Shown piece after piece: positions 45,901 through 57,101 of a DNA stretch of 64,000 bases. The DNA is taken from NCBI GenBank assembly GCA_964247055.1, contig OZ176052.1, positions 10,106,001-10,170,000 on the forward strand, read 5' to 3'. Source of the DNA: Paragordius varius (taxonomy: Eukaryota > Nematomorpha). The position numbers and the translations under genes are program-made. Each line of letters begins with the position of its first letter. The stretch's first letter is position 1. The notes beneath the pieces are model-generated. The model worked only from the letters and a program-made list of their open reading frames with translations, searched no databases and was not told the DNA's origin.

Positions 45901-48900
45901 TATAGTCGATTTTTCGATTTATAAAATTCCATTTTTAATTTCAATTTTACTGATAATCCACTGGAGTATCGAATTTTATTTAAATTTTTTATAAATAATT
46001 TTATAAAATCAAGAATTCTACCATGCATCTACTATAGATATTTTTTATTTTAATCTAATCCAACGTCTGTTGTAACAATTCTATATAATTTAATCAAACC
46101 GTAATCTTTAATTTAGATGACGACCAATATTTGTTTAACCTCATGTATGGATATTGGGACATAGATTCAGATAATAGTTTGACAGAATCAGAAATACTTT
46201 CACAGGATCGACAACGTGAAATTAAATCTAAATTACAAAATCATTCAAGTCCCGAGATATTGCGGAATCTTAAATCTCTATTTCAATATGCCGATGTTAA
46301 TAGGAATGGGAAATTAGAGCTTAAAGAGTTTTCCGATATTTTTAAAGGTGTAATTCGTGCAAATTTTGAGGATTTATTACAAACTTTAGATTAATTTTCT
46401 TTTATTTACTTTATATCTAGTCGTTTTTTGGGTGATTTCGTCAAATTTTAAAAATAAATCGGCACAATAAGATAGATTTAAATCATTTTTTTTATAATGC
46501 CTTATAACTATTAACAGTAGCGTATAGAAAAAAACTCTGTCCATATATAAATTATACAAATCTAATGTTAAACTATTTATTTTATAATGCCGTTTGATGT
46601 TTTTGTCCATACCCTACTGTATATAGAGTAATTAATTTGCAAATTTATGATATAAATCACCAAGTTGTTATAAAAAATATTTTTTTATTTCACGGGAAAA
46701 GAAAAAAACCAAAATATCAATCTTTGGTCAAATACTCCGAATCCCAGAAATCTAGAGTCTTCCCTTTCTGTAAGACAGGGTGCTTATGTACGCTTGAGAT
46801 GCAACGTTAAATTCTTACATTTATCATCAATTATATGGAGAAAGTATGGCCATGCTATAGTGGAATCCAATTTCCCTGATATAAAGGTTAAAATTTGTGG
46901 TTGAAATTTAATTATTAATTCACAAGATAACTGAGTTAATTTTATGTGCCCAATAAATTGTAAATTTTTATTCAAACATTTTTTTTAATTTTTTAAAAAC
47001 AAGATTAATAACCCAATTATTAATCGCTACTTTAATAATATTTTTTCGGAAAATTTACTTGGAATTGTTATCCATTTAAATTTTAAAATATGACTATCAG
47101 ATTTTTCCAGACGGTTCTCTTTATATCATGAATGCTTATCCCTATCATTCCGGCAATTATTCTTGTGAATTGGCAGAAATGAATATGCCTTATCAAACAT
47201 ACGCCTTAACCATACCTAACTCTTTGAGTGCGCACATTCAACCAACGTATCCCCAAATTGTAAAATTCAAAAACCTCGAAAGCTTAAAAGCTAGAAAAAA
47301 TGTAACTTTTTACTGCATGACAACAGGGTATACAGCTAATGAACCTAATATAACATGGTTTAAAGATGAAACTAGGATAGAACTCAACAGAAACAATTCC
47401 AATTCATATACACTGCTTGGTATTATTATATAGATTAACATTTAAACGTTTCCGCGTGAATACTTTAGTTGATGGGCGTAATAATTTTATAAAAACATTT
47501 ATCCATTTCCATTTTTGCCAAGCATGTTCATTTTTTTGGGCAAATTTATAAATTTATCAAATGTATTTGTAAGAAATTTGATTATTATATATGCCTTACG
47601 ACATATTTTAATTTATATACTTTTTTACAGCTAACGGAAAGTTATTGCAAATTACAAACCCTAAATATACTGACAATGCGGCTTACACGTGCCTTGTTCA
47701 AAATGGTGAGGAAACAACAAAGGCTCATTCCCAACTCTATGTTTTTGATTCAACAAATGATGTCCAATTCAATGGTATTCTTAAATTGTTATATTGTAAA
47801 GGCTTAAATTTTAAATTAAATATTTAGATATAAGATCTATTCTGATAAATCGGAGCTAAACTTGGGTCCCGATATATTTTTCATTTCTTAAGCCAATTTT
47901 TACTAGGTATTTACCCAAAGTAATTTTAAATGAAATTAAGCGTATGGCTCATTTTATGTCATTCATCGAATTAAATCACCACCAAAGCTTAATAGTACGC
48001 ATCGGCTTTCACCATAAACAATATTCATCTTATATCTTTTAATATATCGGTAACTAGGACGACGGATCGTATATTTTGCGTGTCAGTTGTCAGGGTTCCA
48101 ACCCAGAAAACTCACTTATTACTGTCAGCCAAGGCGATTGTAAAAGCTCTCTAGAGCAGGGGTGTCCAACACAAATGGCTTCGCGGGCCGCATCCGAAAT
48201 ATATATGGGCATTTGTAAATCATTTTTACTAAGATTTTGTGATAATATATTTGCAAATTATGGACTAATGTTTCGCGGGTCGCGTGTTGGACACCCCTTT
48301 CAATGCAAATAATTCCTAACCCTATGATAAAAATTAAAAAAAGAGACTTCAAAACTATATATTTTTATTATGTAGCTGTAGCTCATACCAAATTACACGT
48401 ATTCCATGGTAATGGAATCGAAACTTATGATCCTGACACCTGTGATGCCATTACATTTCTACCGCGAAGCGCAAAGATTTCCCATATAACAATGTTAAAA
48501 AATGGAAATATGCCTAACAGACCTATAACAAAGCGCTTTTGGATTCCTGAGAAAAGCCATCATCAACATAGCAACACCATATGCAAAAAGCATTGTGAAT
48601 GGGGTCCAGCTATCAATGTCAACGAAAAATTCATTTATACCCTTCAACCCAAAGCTAATAGATTACTGTTATACTACATACCAGACAATGTGTTTATTGA
48701 GGTAATATTAACTGAAATTAATTTTTAATTTTTTAAAAAAATCAAATTTTTAGTAACTATTTTAGCGCTAAACAATTTTTTATATTGATAGGAAATTTTG
48801 GTTGACAGACATCCGGTCGACTTAAGGTATGTTCCATGGTTGGATCAAGTGTGGGTCATTTGCGAATCGAACTCGGAGAAATTTTATAATAATTGGCCAA

Positions 48901-51900
48901 AACTCAAAACGTTTCAGGTTATTCTAAATGCATCAAGCCTTAAAACTCATGAAATAATTCATACACAACCTATCAATGGCCATTTTGATGAGGTAAAATT
49001 ATGTTTAAATTTTGCATTTAAAGTTATTATCTAAAATAATTCAAAATAAAAAGAATTTACTGAAACATCCAACCAAACAAATTAAAGTTTGGGGGAACGA
49101 AGCAACCATGTATTATTTGCTGTATTGCATGAATGGCATAGCAATTGTTTAGTCTATACAAAATTTATTGGCTTAATGAATAAATATAAAACATAGAGCA
49201 GAAATCAGCAAGGCCACCAAACATTTTTGCTATTTTAATTAAATTTATAGTAATCAGGGGCGTACTTTATTTGAGTTGTGAAAACGATTTTTGAAATGTG
49301 TTTCACTGAATCAATTATATCATACTTAAAAGTAAATCAGGTTAAACGCGTTTAAAAACCTTCAAAAAAGTGATAATACCTATCATAACAAAAATATTAA
49401 TATGGTAAAAATTCGTTATATTTTATGGGAATTATATTTTTATTGATATGCCATGAATAAATTTTTATTTGTCATGATAAAAAAAACTTTATATTGATGA
49501 TATTTTCTTTTTAATTATATTGTATTCGGGCTACTTAACTGGTTTGTCATTGTATTTTGACCGCGGTTATAAGAAGATTAAAATTGATAATAATTTATGC
49601 CACTCAATAGGTAACGGATATATTTATTCCCGATAACATTTTGGATGTGAATGTTGCAGTGAGATATGCCTACACCATACATAAGGATAGAATGGCTCTT
49701 TATAAATTGGATATGAAGGCATTAAAATATGATAATGTCATCGACATTTCCCAGCCATATCAGTGTCTTCCAAAGCAAATAGTGCAATACGTTTACGGTA
49801 AAAAAAAGTTTAACATGAATTACAGTTTGAGGGGCATGTAAGGAACCGCTGAGCGGACTTAAATTTCCTTAACTAGCCGATTCAAACGATTCCCATTATT
49901 TAATTTTATTTTTGATGTTTGTAGGTCTATAAATTTTCTTGAAGCTTGAAAATGGTGGCTTAAAATTGTTCCTTCTCTTTTGAGCCATAAGAAGACATTT
50001 AAGGTATTTTAACTTAGACCGGCTTACTCACTGAAAAGGTCGGCTCATTCACATGGCCCTTAGCAAGAATATATTTATTTGTCCCTATTTTTCTCCGACG
50101 ATATTAAAACACTAATATTTTTTTTTGATACTATTCCACGTAATATTTTTAATCACATAATGAAGGATTCTCTTTTAACTTAATATTATTCATCATTATT
50201 TTAAAAATTAATTGTTGCTAAAAAAATTTGGTCAGGTGGAATGGCATTTGTGCAATGTGTTGATTCAATGGGATACGAGAAAGGGTTACTTACGATGGAT
50301 ATATACACAAATAGAATAATATCATTTGAATCAAATATTCGCGGATCGCCACATATGACCCCTGATCAACAATATATCGTTTTTGTGGATAAACGAAGTC
50401 GAATCTTAAAAATTTCTGCTCTTAGACAAACTAAACGTATTTACTAGCCTAGCTTTTTTTAAAAAAAATGTTAAATTGGAAAATTATTAAATTTGGATTA
50501 ATAGTTTATAATTCAAATGATTCATTTTTGTATATTTTTAGTGCCTGAACCACTTTACGAAATGATATCCCCCGTTAAACCTGAACATGTTTCATATCAA
50601 ATTTCAAAAAGTGTCTCCGGTGGCTATAACTTAATTATTGCGAATCAGAACTCTATCATACAATACAATCTCAAAAATCAATCCGAAATTCATATTCTAA
50701 CGGATTCAAAATATATCACGTAAATATACAATAAAATAATATATATACTGGATTAGTGCATGGTCTAATAAAGCCGCAGTTAGGATTTATTTTTAGCGTA
50801 AAATTCTCCAATTAATTTATTTTCTTGAAATAAAAAAAAGCCATGTAAATATTTTTGAAAAAATAAAATGTTATTTATGCCTCACTCATATACGGGTGAT
50901 GTTTTGAAACTCGTAGTGATTTTAGTTCTTAAATTCAATTATACTACTAATAAGTTTATTATTATTTGTGTAAAGAATAAAATTAATCCTTAACATCGTC
51001 GCCTACGGACTGTTAATATTTAGTGTCGCTAATTTTATTAGTATGGACAACAGAAATTATCGATTACTAACCCGTTAAACTTAAAATATATTAATTAAAA
51101 AATTTTAACCGTTTTCGGTTTTAATGTTGGAAGCATGAAAAACCTGTGATATTATCAAAATAGTGTATTTATGCAATCATTTGCAAATATACCATTTACA
51201 ATTTAAATTCACCCTTGAACAACAAATTACCCTCGAACAATTCAAATTCACCTTTAAACATTTAAAATTCACCCTAAAAATAAATTATCTGTTTTCGTGT
51301 TAATATAAATCATCATTAATATGAAATATATTTTTATGTCATAGTTTATTTTTTTAGAATTTAAATTGTTCAAGGGTGAATTTGAACTGTAAATGGTATT
51401 TAAGCGAAATTATAGTATTGATTACGAACCAAATGTGTATTCAATTCACTTCATTAATATATTGTTATGTTTTACGGTGAACAGAAATTTTACACTCCTA
51501 TTTAATTCGATCGAATTGATTAAAGCGTCTTCAAATTCAAAATTTTATAGTAAAATCGAAAGAAACTGGTTTTGGGCTTTTTATTAATCGCTTCCTTCGA
51601 TTTACTGACTTTTCCTTATTTTTTAAAAACAAAAACTAACATGCTAACTAAAATTTATTTATTTTTAAAGAAATATGTATGGACTTTCCGCTCGAAACGA
51701 ACAAAATTGGTTGAAAACTGATGGTTCCGAAAATTCTTTTATAACGCAATCCAATACCCTTAAATCTCGATTTGTCAATGATAATCAATACAATCAATTC
51801 CATGCCATACTATATTATCAGAACCAAGCCACCAGCTTTTTGAATCAAAATGCACACTTAAATGAGAAAATATCCATTTTCAATGATGTAAGCAAAAAGC

Positions 51901-51992
51901 ATCATTGTGATATAACAAGAAAATATGTGGAGCCTAAATCAAATTCTATCAAGAGAGATGAGTATTACAACACTATAATATGGTCGCATTAA
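39905..51992 (+). CDS. Follistatin-related protein of the FSTL4/FSTL5 type
   Basis: Fourteen exons: 39905-39980, 44347-44946, 45200-45280, 45362-45466, 46117-46347, 46702-46886, 47101-47419, 47631-47774, 48376-48701, 48792-48992, 49611-49797, 50236-50436, 50542-50719, 51671-51992; 1051 aa against about 850 in human FSTL5. FSTL4/5 are secreted glycoproteins of poorly known function. Exon 1 is a signal peptide. Exon 2 has a ten-cysteine follistatin/Kazal domain (VCGSDGVMYENICHF) after an acidic leader. Exon 5 has two EF-hands with good calcium loops (DIDSDNSLTESE, DVNRNGKLELKE). Exons 6-8 are two Ig domains (cysteines in RLRC / YSCEL and FYCM / YTCL). Exons 9-14 match the C-terminal propeller-like region (NEKFIYTLQP, DQVWVI, IIHTQP) and end in the family's C-terminus (CDIT...TIIWSH). 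Introns 1-4 are all phase 1 at a GAT codon. Exon 9-14 order equals the vertebrate domain order. Confidence 0.92.
41780..43990. repeat. Dimeric tandem satellite (about 159-bp monomers in A/B alternation)
   Basis: About 12-14 diverged monomers lie in FSTL intron 1. Anchor AGGCAAAAATT recurs near 42197, 42364, 42518, 42675, 42844, 43002, 43162, 43478 and 43793, and anchor GCGCCACCATA near 42431, 42583, 43067 and 43388 with variants between, giving a 152-165 bp step. Neighbours differ, but every second monomer is alike: A has GGGGGCTACCCGC and AACTGCGCCACCATATCG; B has TTAGCCGTTAATTA and GCCCT-AAAAATGCGCC. The higher-order unit is therefore about 317 bp. The array is richer in G+C than its flanks. 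Confidence 0.85.
45531..45772. mobile_element. Small hAT-type element
   Basis: Ends CAGTGGTCCAC and ATACCACTG enclose about 240 bp with AACCGG/CCGGTT motifs. It lies in FSTL intron 4. No clear 8-bp duplication was seen, and no coding sequence is present. Confidence 0.5.
48157..48299. mobile_element. Small hAT-type MITE
   Basis: About 143 bp with inverted ends CAGGGGTGTCCAACAC / GTGTTGGACACCCCT and the GGGCCGC block common next to hAT termini. It lies in FSTL intron 8. A related terminus fragment is at 914-948. The target duplication is not recognisable. Confidence 0.75.
51186..51401. mobile_element. MITE with CACCC-rich ends, copy 2
   Basis: About 216 bp with inverted ends of about 35 bp (ACCATTTACAATTTAAATTC at left, its near reverse complement at right) and several internal AATTCACC repeats. 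It lies in the last FSTL intron. Copy 1 is at 9410-9608. Confidence 0.75.
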
Positions 51993-52231
51993 ATATGACA
52001 TTAGATAAAACTTATAAATTTTATCTATATATAGCTGTGCAGCTTTTATGTGATTTTTGATAAAATATGTGATTGATTTTATTATTTGTATGAGAACACA
52101 ATTATATATATTATTTATAAGCTTTCTGTATAATAATAACATGTTACCGCCAAAATAATAAATGTGATATTGTCATTAACATATTATTTCAGAAATTTAT
52201 ATAAATAATAATTCCATCACTAGTATTTTTA

Positions 52232-52468
52232 ATGAAAGACCTTTTGTTAAAAATTATTAAAAAACCAATAGAGTTATGGTTAGAAAAAATGGAAAAAACA
52301 AACTTTAATCTAAAATCATTGAAACTACCAATGAGATTAAATCATTTAAGAAATAAAAAATTAAAAACCAATGTTATTGACAATTTAACAAATAATGAAC
52401 ACTTCCACAATTTAAATTATTTTATGTTAAACAAACATATTTTTAAATACAATCATGGTTTCATTTAA
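52232..52468 (+). CDS. Doubtful 78-codon open frame
   Basis: A Lys/Asn/Leu-rich frame from ATG 52232, 240 bp past the FSTL stop, ends just where the hAT MITE at 52470 begins. Composition is near that of random A+T-rich frames and no family is recognised. It is listed because it is one of the longer free-standing ATG frames in the FSTL-HIRA interval. Confidence 0.15.
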   Translation: MKDLLLKIIKKPIELWLEKMEKTNFNLKSLKLPMRLNHLRNKKLKTNVIDNLTNNEHFHNLNYFMLNKHIFKYNHGFI

Positions 52469-52469
52469 G

Positions 52470-52719
52470 CAGAAGCGTACCTAGGGGGAGGAAAGGGGGG
52501 GGGGGCGGTGATGCACTTTTAAAAAATTTTTAAAATTTAAATTTTATTTCAAAAAAATAGGTATTTAAAAGTTATTATTTTAATAATACATAAAAAATGA
52601 CCCATTTATGGGTGGTCATGACGATAATTTGATTATTTTTATAAAATGCTGAAGGTTGTATGGAGGGGCGCCATCACAGATTCATGCACCTGGCGCCAGA
52701 AATGCAAGCTATGCCTCTG
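52470..52719. mobile_element. hAT MITE with imperfect 8-bp target duplication
   Basis: Ends CAGAAGCGTACCTAGG and AGCTATGCCTCTG are inverted versions of CAGAGGCGTAGCTAGG. Flanks CATTTAAG (52462-52469) and TATTTAGG (52720-52727) agree at 6 of 8 positions, as expected for an aged hAT duplication. It contains a G-rich run at about 52485-52505 and has no coding capacity. Confidence 0.75.
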
Positions 52720-52727
52720 TATTTAGG

Positions 52728-53631
52728 ACGTCTTGATTTTTAGGATAAAGTATTTGGAGAATTTAAAAATTAGCGTATGAAGTAAAAACCATAGACCACC
52801 AAACAGATAATTATCAATTTTTTAATTCTAATTAAATATTGACAATCCAATCAAGCAAAAGAAAGCACTTAAAATAGTTGATATTTCAGAATTTTACCAT
52901 GTAAAATTCATAAATAGTGGATCCGAATTCTTAAAATATTGTTTTAAATAAAATAATATTGTAATAATAAAAAGTGTTTTATACATACTTATAAATTTTT
53001 TAAAGCTTATATAAAATAAAATTTTGGAGGTATTTCGTGGGTATCGTATTGAACAAAAATACATTATAAAGCTTAAAAATCCGTTATTTTAAATCATCAT
53101 TGCAAATCTTCTCCTGATAGTTAAAATTAGCTAACGGTTTCTTTCAAAATTAAAATTCTAAATGCTTTATCTGTATTTTAATCTTAATATTAATATTTTA
53201 AAATTAATATCATTTGGTGGGCGTTTTCAAGATTGCGTTTGTTTGACACTAATTTTTTAACTTTTCTTTAAATAAATTTTGAGAAAGTACACAAAGGACA
53301 TTTAAACAATTTAGGTATTTTAATCATTTAATTTAAAATTATTTTATATTTATCCCCAGATTTTGAAATCCGCTTAGAATTTTCAATATTATTCACAAAA
53401 TATATTTATTACCATTTCTAGGAGCTTTTTTTGTCAAAAGCAATATCTTTATAATTTTTATATTTTAAGGGGCAAATATTAAAGATTTGAAAGAAAAAGT
53501 TTGAAAGCCTGTAATTTTGAATGATGCAGTATAAATAAATAAAATTTTTAATATTCTTTGACTAAATCCATATTATATGATTTGATATAAATAAATAGCA
53601 CAATTAACTATCTAATAACATTTTTAATTTA
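52728..53631. other. Intergenic, 3' of HIRA
   Basis: A+T-rich sequence between the convergent FSTL and HIRA genes. No supported feature. Confidence 0.5.
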
Positions 53632-56322
53632 TCACAGGCGTAAGAGATCAAGAAACTGTTGAAGCCACGGTTTTGTCGTTACATTACTTTTCATAATTTC
53701 TTCGGTAATCTTGATCAAATTTTTTGAGCAATATTGTGAATCGGAAAAAGATTTTAGAGATGTTACGATTTCGTTTAATTCGGATTTGAAATCTGAATCA
53801 ACGATATGTTTTAACAAACGATGATAAGAAGCTGCATAATGTGTACCTTCGCAACTATTATCATCGCCTTGATTTTCTGATTTTATCATGCAATCTAAAA
53901 ATTGATTTTGTAAATATCTTAAATATTGGTAACCAGTAGTGTCATTTAAACATTTATAAACAGTGGCACAATCTTGTTTACGTTCAAGTATTCCTCTAAT
54001 ATTAATTTTCTCAATGCTAGATAACTTTGGTGTGTTTATTGAATCAATAATGTCATCATTATTGAGTAATAATTCCGTATCACCATATATCTCTTGGTAA
54101 AGGATGGTCAACACATCATTCGATTGTTTATGTAAAAGCCAAACATTCATTTTTTGATGATACATGTACGAATTGCCCGAATCAAAATGTATAATTGGCC
54201 CATGATGCGCATTATCAAGATCGATTGAGGTGAGACGTCCACTATCGGTTTCGATAGGTGTAACTGAGACATTAGATAATACACAAGAGTGTAAAGGTTC
54301 AAATATAGATGCCTGAGTTCTCCAAACCCAAAGTTGTCCATGGATTGTTATGACAGCAATTTTATCGCAGCCCTTATACATGGTGGCCACGGGCGAAGGT
54401 AGGGTCAGGGGTGGCATTAGCTTTTGACCAGATTTTGGTGATAGTAACAGAATGGCACTAAGTAATCCCAAATTAAGAACCAACACATGGTTATTGGCTA
54501 TGGCCCCCAGGACCGGGTGAGGGAATGCAAAAGAATTTTTCCAAATCATCTCACGCCCAGTTTCTTGGTCTTGAAAAAATGAGCAAACTTCTCGATATGC
54601 ATTAATACTTATGATATATGATTGATTCGATTTAGTCAACATAATAGAAGTCAATTTAATTTTTTCGTTTTTAATTTCAATGAGAAGATGTGGGGTATGA
54701 GACGTTTTTATGTGCGCATATATAATATCTTTGGATAAGGGAGGATCTATTTGCCTGTGTATTATCTTTGGTAATAATAGTGTCTCTTCGATATTAAACA
54801 TTTTTTGAGATGGAAGTTCATTAGATATATTACTTGATGAAGATTTCTCATCTTGCAATTTGGTGGATTTAACATGACTAAAAGGGATCTTCTCTATTTT
54901 CAAGCAACTCTTATTATTAGTAGTACTGGTAAATGTCTGAAAGGTAGATTCCGTACATAAAATATCACTATCAGTCAAAAACATAGGGGTGATTCGTTTC
55001 TTACCATTGGGTAAGATCGTTTCAAGCTGCCTGTCGATAGGCGGAGAGTATAAACTTTTATTTTTCTTAGTGCTTTTGTTTGCATGTTTTTGCTTGTCGG
55101 TAAGAGCCGATTGAGCGCTTTCTTCAATTATATCAGAATCTGAATCCTTGTGAGATCTGTTTGGAAGATTTAACGTGTTAGGATCTAAGATATCCCATTC
55201 ATCTCCATATATTTTCTTTTGCATCGATATTCGTTCTGGTTCACTCAATGGCTTTCCAATTTCATTCGTATCGAATTCTATGTAGCAAACAGTCCCGTCA
55301 AGCGAACATGCCATAAGCGATTTCCCATCCGAACTCCAGGACACATCCATAATAGCTTGATCAAACATTTTGTGTATGACAACTAGCGGTCGCTTTAGCG
55401 CAGTCATCCAAATCGAAATGGATTTGTCTTTGCTCCCCAGTGCACAAACAGAATACTGTTGAGGTTTAACATTATCCGTTCTGATACGTTTCATTAGAAT
55501 GTTAGGGTTGAATCGTGTACATGTTACCGCTTTTCGATGTCCAACAAAATCCATGTTACATTTCCACCCATTCCGTTCAATTATTTGAGCCGTTGGACCA
55601 GCATTATTCATTGCATGAGCCGTGACAATGTAATGGCCATCAGGAGACCAACCCAACCGTAAAACCTGAGTCGTACCAGAACACTCTTGAAAGGGTTTAA
55701 CTATTTCAGTGACCTGCTTCCAATCTTTGCTTGACCATACTTTAACGGATTTATCGTCGGACTGTGAGGCTAAATATTTCCCCGTAGGATCCCATGTGAC
55801 ACCCTTTACCAAACCAGAATGTCCACGAATGATAGTTAGGATTTGAAAAACATTAAATGCATTCCAAATTATAATTGAATTATCAATGCTAGCTGATGCA
55901 AGATAAACATCGTGTGGGGACCAAGCTAAATCTAAAACATCACCTGAGTGACCGCTCAATATATGATGAGTTTTCCAATTTTCTGTATGTTTTGTCATCA
56001 ATTTATTTGGAATGTTTTTTGACACCTTTTTCCAAATTATAATTATTTTATCATCACCCCCAGAGGCCAAGTAGTTTCCGGAATTCGACCATCGCACGGA
56101 ATTTACGCAAGCAGTATGATTATCCATTTGACATAAAATTTTGGGAACGGTACTGTCATTTTCTATTTCTTCGTCAATAATTGGATTCATGTTCCAAAGA
56201 ATAATTTTTCCATTTTCATACTCTAAACCACCGGTAGCAACCTTTTTATTATCCGGATGAATGTCAATAGAATATATAGCACTTCCACCGTGATTAACCC
56301 ATGTTGGTTTTAAAAGTTTCAT
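53632..56322 (-). CDS. HIRA: HIRA histone chaperone, intronless
   Basis: A single open frame of 896 aa starting MKLLKPTWVNHGG, the conserved HIRA N-terminus. HIRA is the scaffold of the replication-independent histone H3.3 deposition complex in the nucleus. The N-terminal WD-repeat propeller covers about residues 1-350 (for example RWSNSGNYLASGGDDK, GHSGDVLDLAWSPHDVYLAS, GHSGLVKGVTWDPTGKYLAS). A B-domain-like ASF1-binding motif, NGKKRITP, is at about 440. The Hira C-terminal domain follows and the frame ends ...WLQQFLDLLRL. Human HIRA is 1017 aa; the difference is mainly in the middle linker. No intron is needed anywhere, unlike every other gene in the window. Alternative: a retroposed copy that replaced the intron-bearing original, or wholesale intron loss. 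Confidence 0.96.
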   Translation of the reverse strand: MKLLKPTWVNHGGSAIYSIDIHPDNKKVATGGLEYENGKIILWNMNPIIDEEIENDSTVPKILCQMDNHTACVNSVRWSNSGNYLASGGDDKIIIIWKKVSKNIPNKLMTKHTENWKTHHILSGHSGDVLDLAWSPHDVYLASASIDNSIIIWNAFNVFQILTIIRGHSGLVKGVTWDPTGKYLASQSDDKSVKVWSSKDWKQVTEIVKPFQECSGTTQVLRLGWSPDGHYIVTAHAMNNAGPTAQIIERNGWKCNMDFVGHRKAVTCTRFNPNILMKRIRTDNVKPQQYSVCALGSKDKSISIWMTALKRPLVVIHKMFDQAIMDVSWSSDGKSLMACSLDGTVCYIEFDTNEIGKPLSEPERISMQKKIYGDEWDILDPNTLNLPNRSHKDSDSDIIEESAQSALTDKQKHANKSTKKNKSLYSPPIDRQLETILPNGKKRITPMFLTDSDILCTESTFQTFTSTTNNKSCLKIEKIPFSHVKSTKLQDEKSSSSNISNELPSQKMFNIEETLLLPKIIHRQIDPPLSKDIIYAHIKTSHTPHLLIEIKNEKIKLTSIMLTKSNQSYIISINAYREVCSFFQDQETGREMIWKNSFAFPHPVLGAIANNHVLVLNLGLLSAILLLSPKSGQKLMPPLTLPSPVATMYKGCDKIAVITIHGQLWVWRTQASIFEPLHSCVLSNVSVTPIETDSGRLTSIDLDNAHHGPIIHFDSGNSYMYHQKMNVWLLHKQSNDVLTILYQEIYGDTELLLNNDDIIDSINTPKLSSIEKINIRGILERKQDCATVYKCLNDTTGYQYLRYLQNQFLDCMIKSENQGDDNSCEGTHYAASYHRLLKHIVDSDFKSELNEIVTSLKSFSDSQYCSKNLIKITEEIMKSNVTTKPWLQQFLDLLRL

Positions 56323-56533
56323 CTGGAATATGCAAAATGTGGGAAACAGCTTTCAAAGATTTTTTAACAAATATATTTATGTGTTACATCGAAAAAATGT
56401 ATGAAAAAACAAGATGAACATCTAAACGTTTATTAATATATTGCATTATATAAAGCAATTTACTGATTTCTCTGAGGAGAAAGTGGAGGGCTGTAGTTCC
56501 ATGTATAGTAAATTAATAAATGCTAAAGTACGC

Positions 56534-57101
56534 ATTAACACTTGGATACAACACACTCATTTTAGTCCTTCGTTTCAAATTGGGGTAGTTGGATACCCCA
56601 GGCCTGTTTGAAATCAAATACTTTAAAAAGTTTGGAAGGAATCGAAACCATGGCAGAATTTTGCACTTATACAACATATATAAAAAATTTTATTCAAAAA
56701 TAGTTGTTATTACTTATTTTAAGCTAAAACCGAAAGATAAAAATTTTGTCAACGTGACATTGTCAAATTGTAAAATTGAAAAATTATACAAACTAAACCG
56801 CTTTTTCTATTTCTATCAATGTAAGATGTAATTTATATAAAAAATTAACTTTAGTTTTACCCTTAAAATTAAATAAAGACGATATTAAAATTTTGTAAAA
56901 TAAAAATGGCGTCGAAGATTGAGATGGAGCTTATTTTTCAAAACAAAATTTTATCAAGATAATTTGGCATATTTATATAATATTTATCAGTATAGAAGTA
57001 TAAATTTAAATTGGGACGGTTTCCTTCAGTAGTTTTTTAAAAATATTAATTTAAATTTAGACTGGGGTATTTAGAGACCCCAATTTGAATCGAAGTGTTA
57101 A
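56534..57101 (+). mobile_element. TTAA-ended MITE, copy E
   Basis: 568 bp, TTAACACTTGG at left, CGAAGTGTTAA at right, with the family inverted cores ATTGGGGTAGTTGGATACCC and TATTTAGAGACCCCAATT. It starts about 210 bp upstream of the HIRA start codon. Confidence 0.8.

Noticed and set aside
48125-48352. Minus-strand 75-codon frame
   Set aside because: Largely the hAT MITE read antisense.
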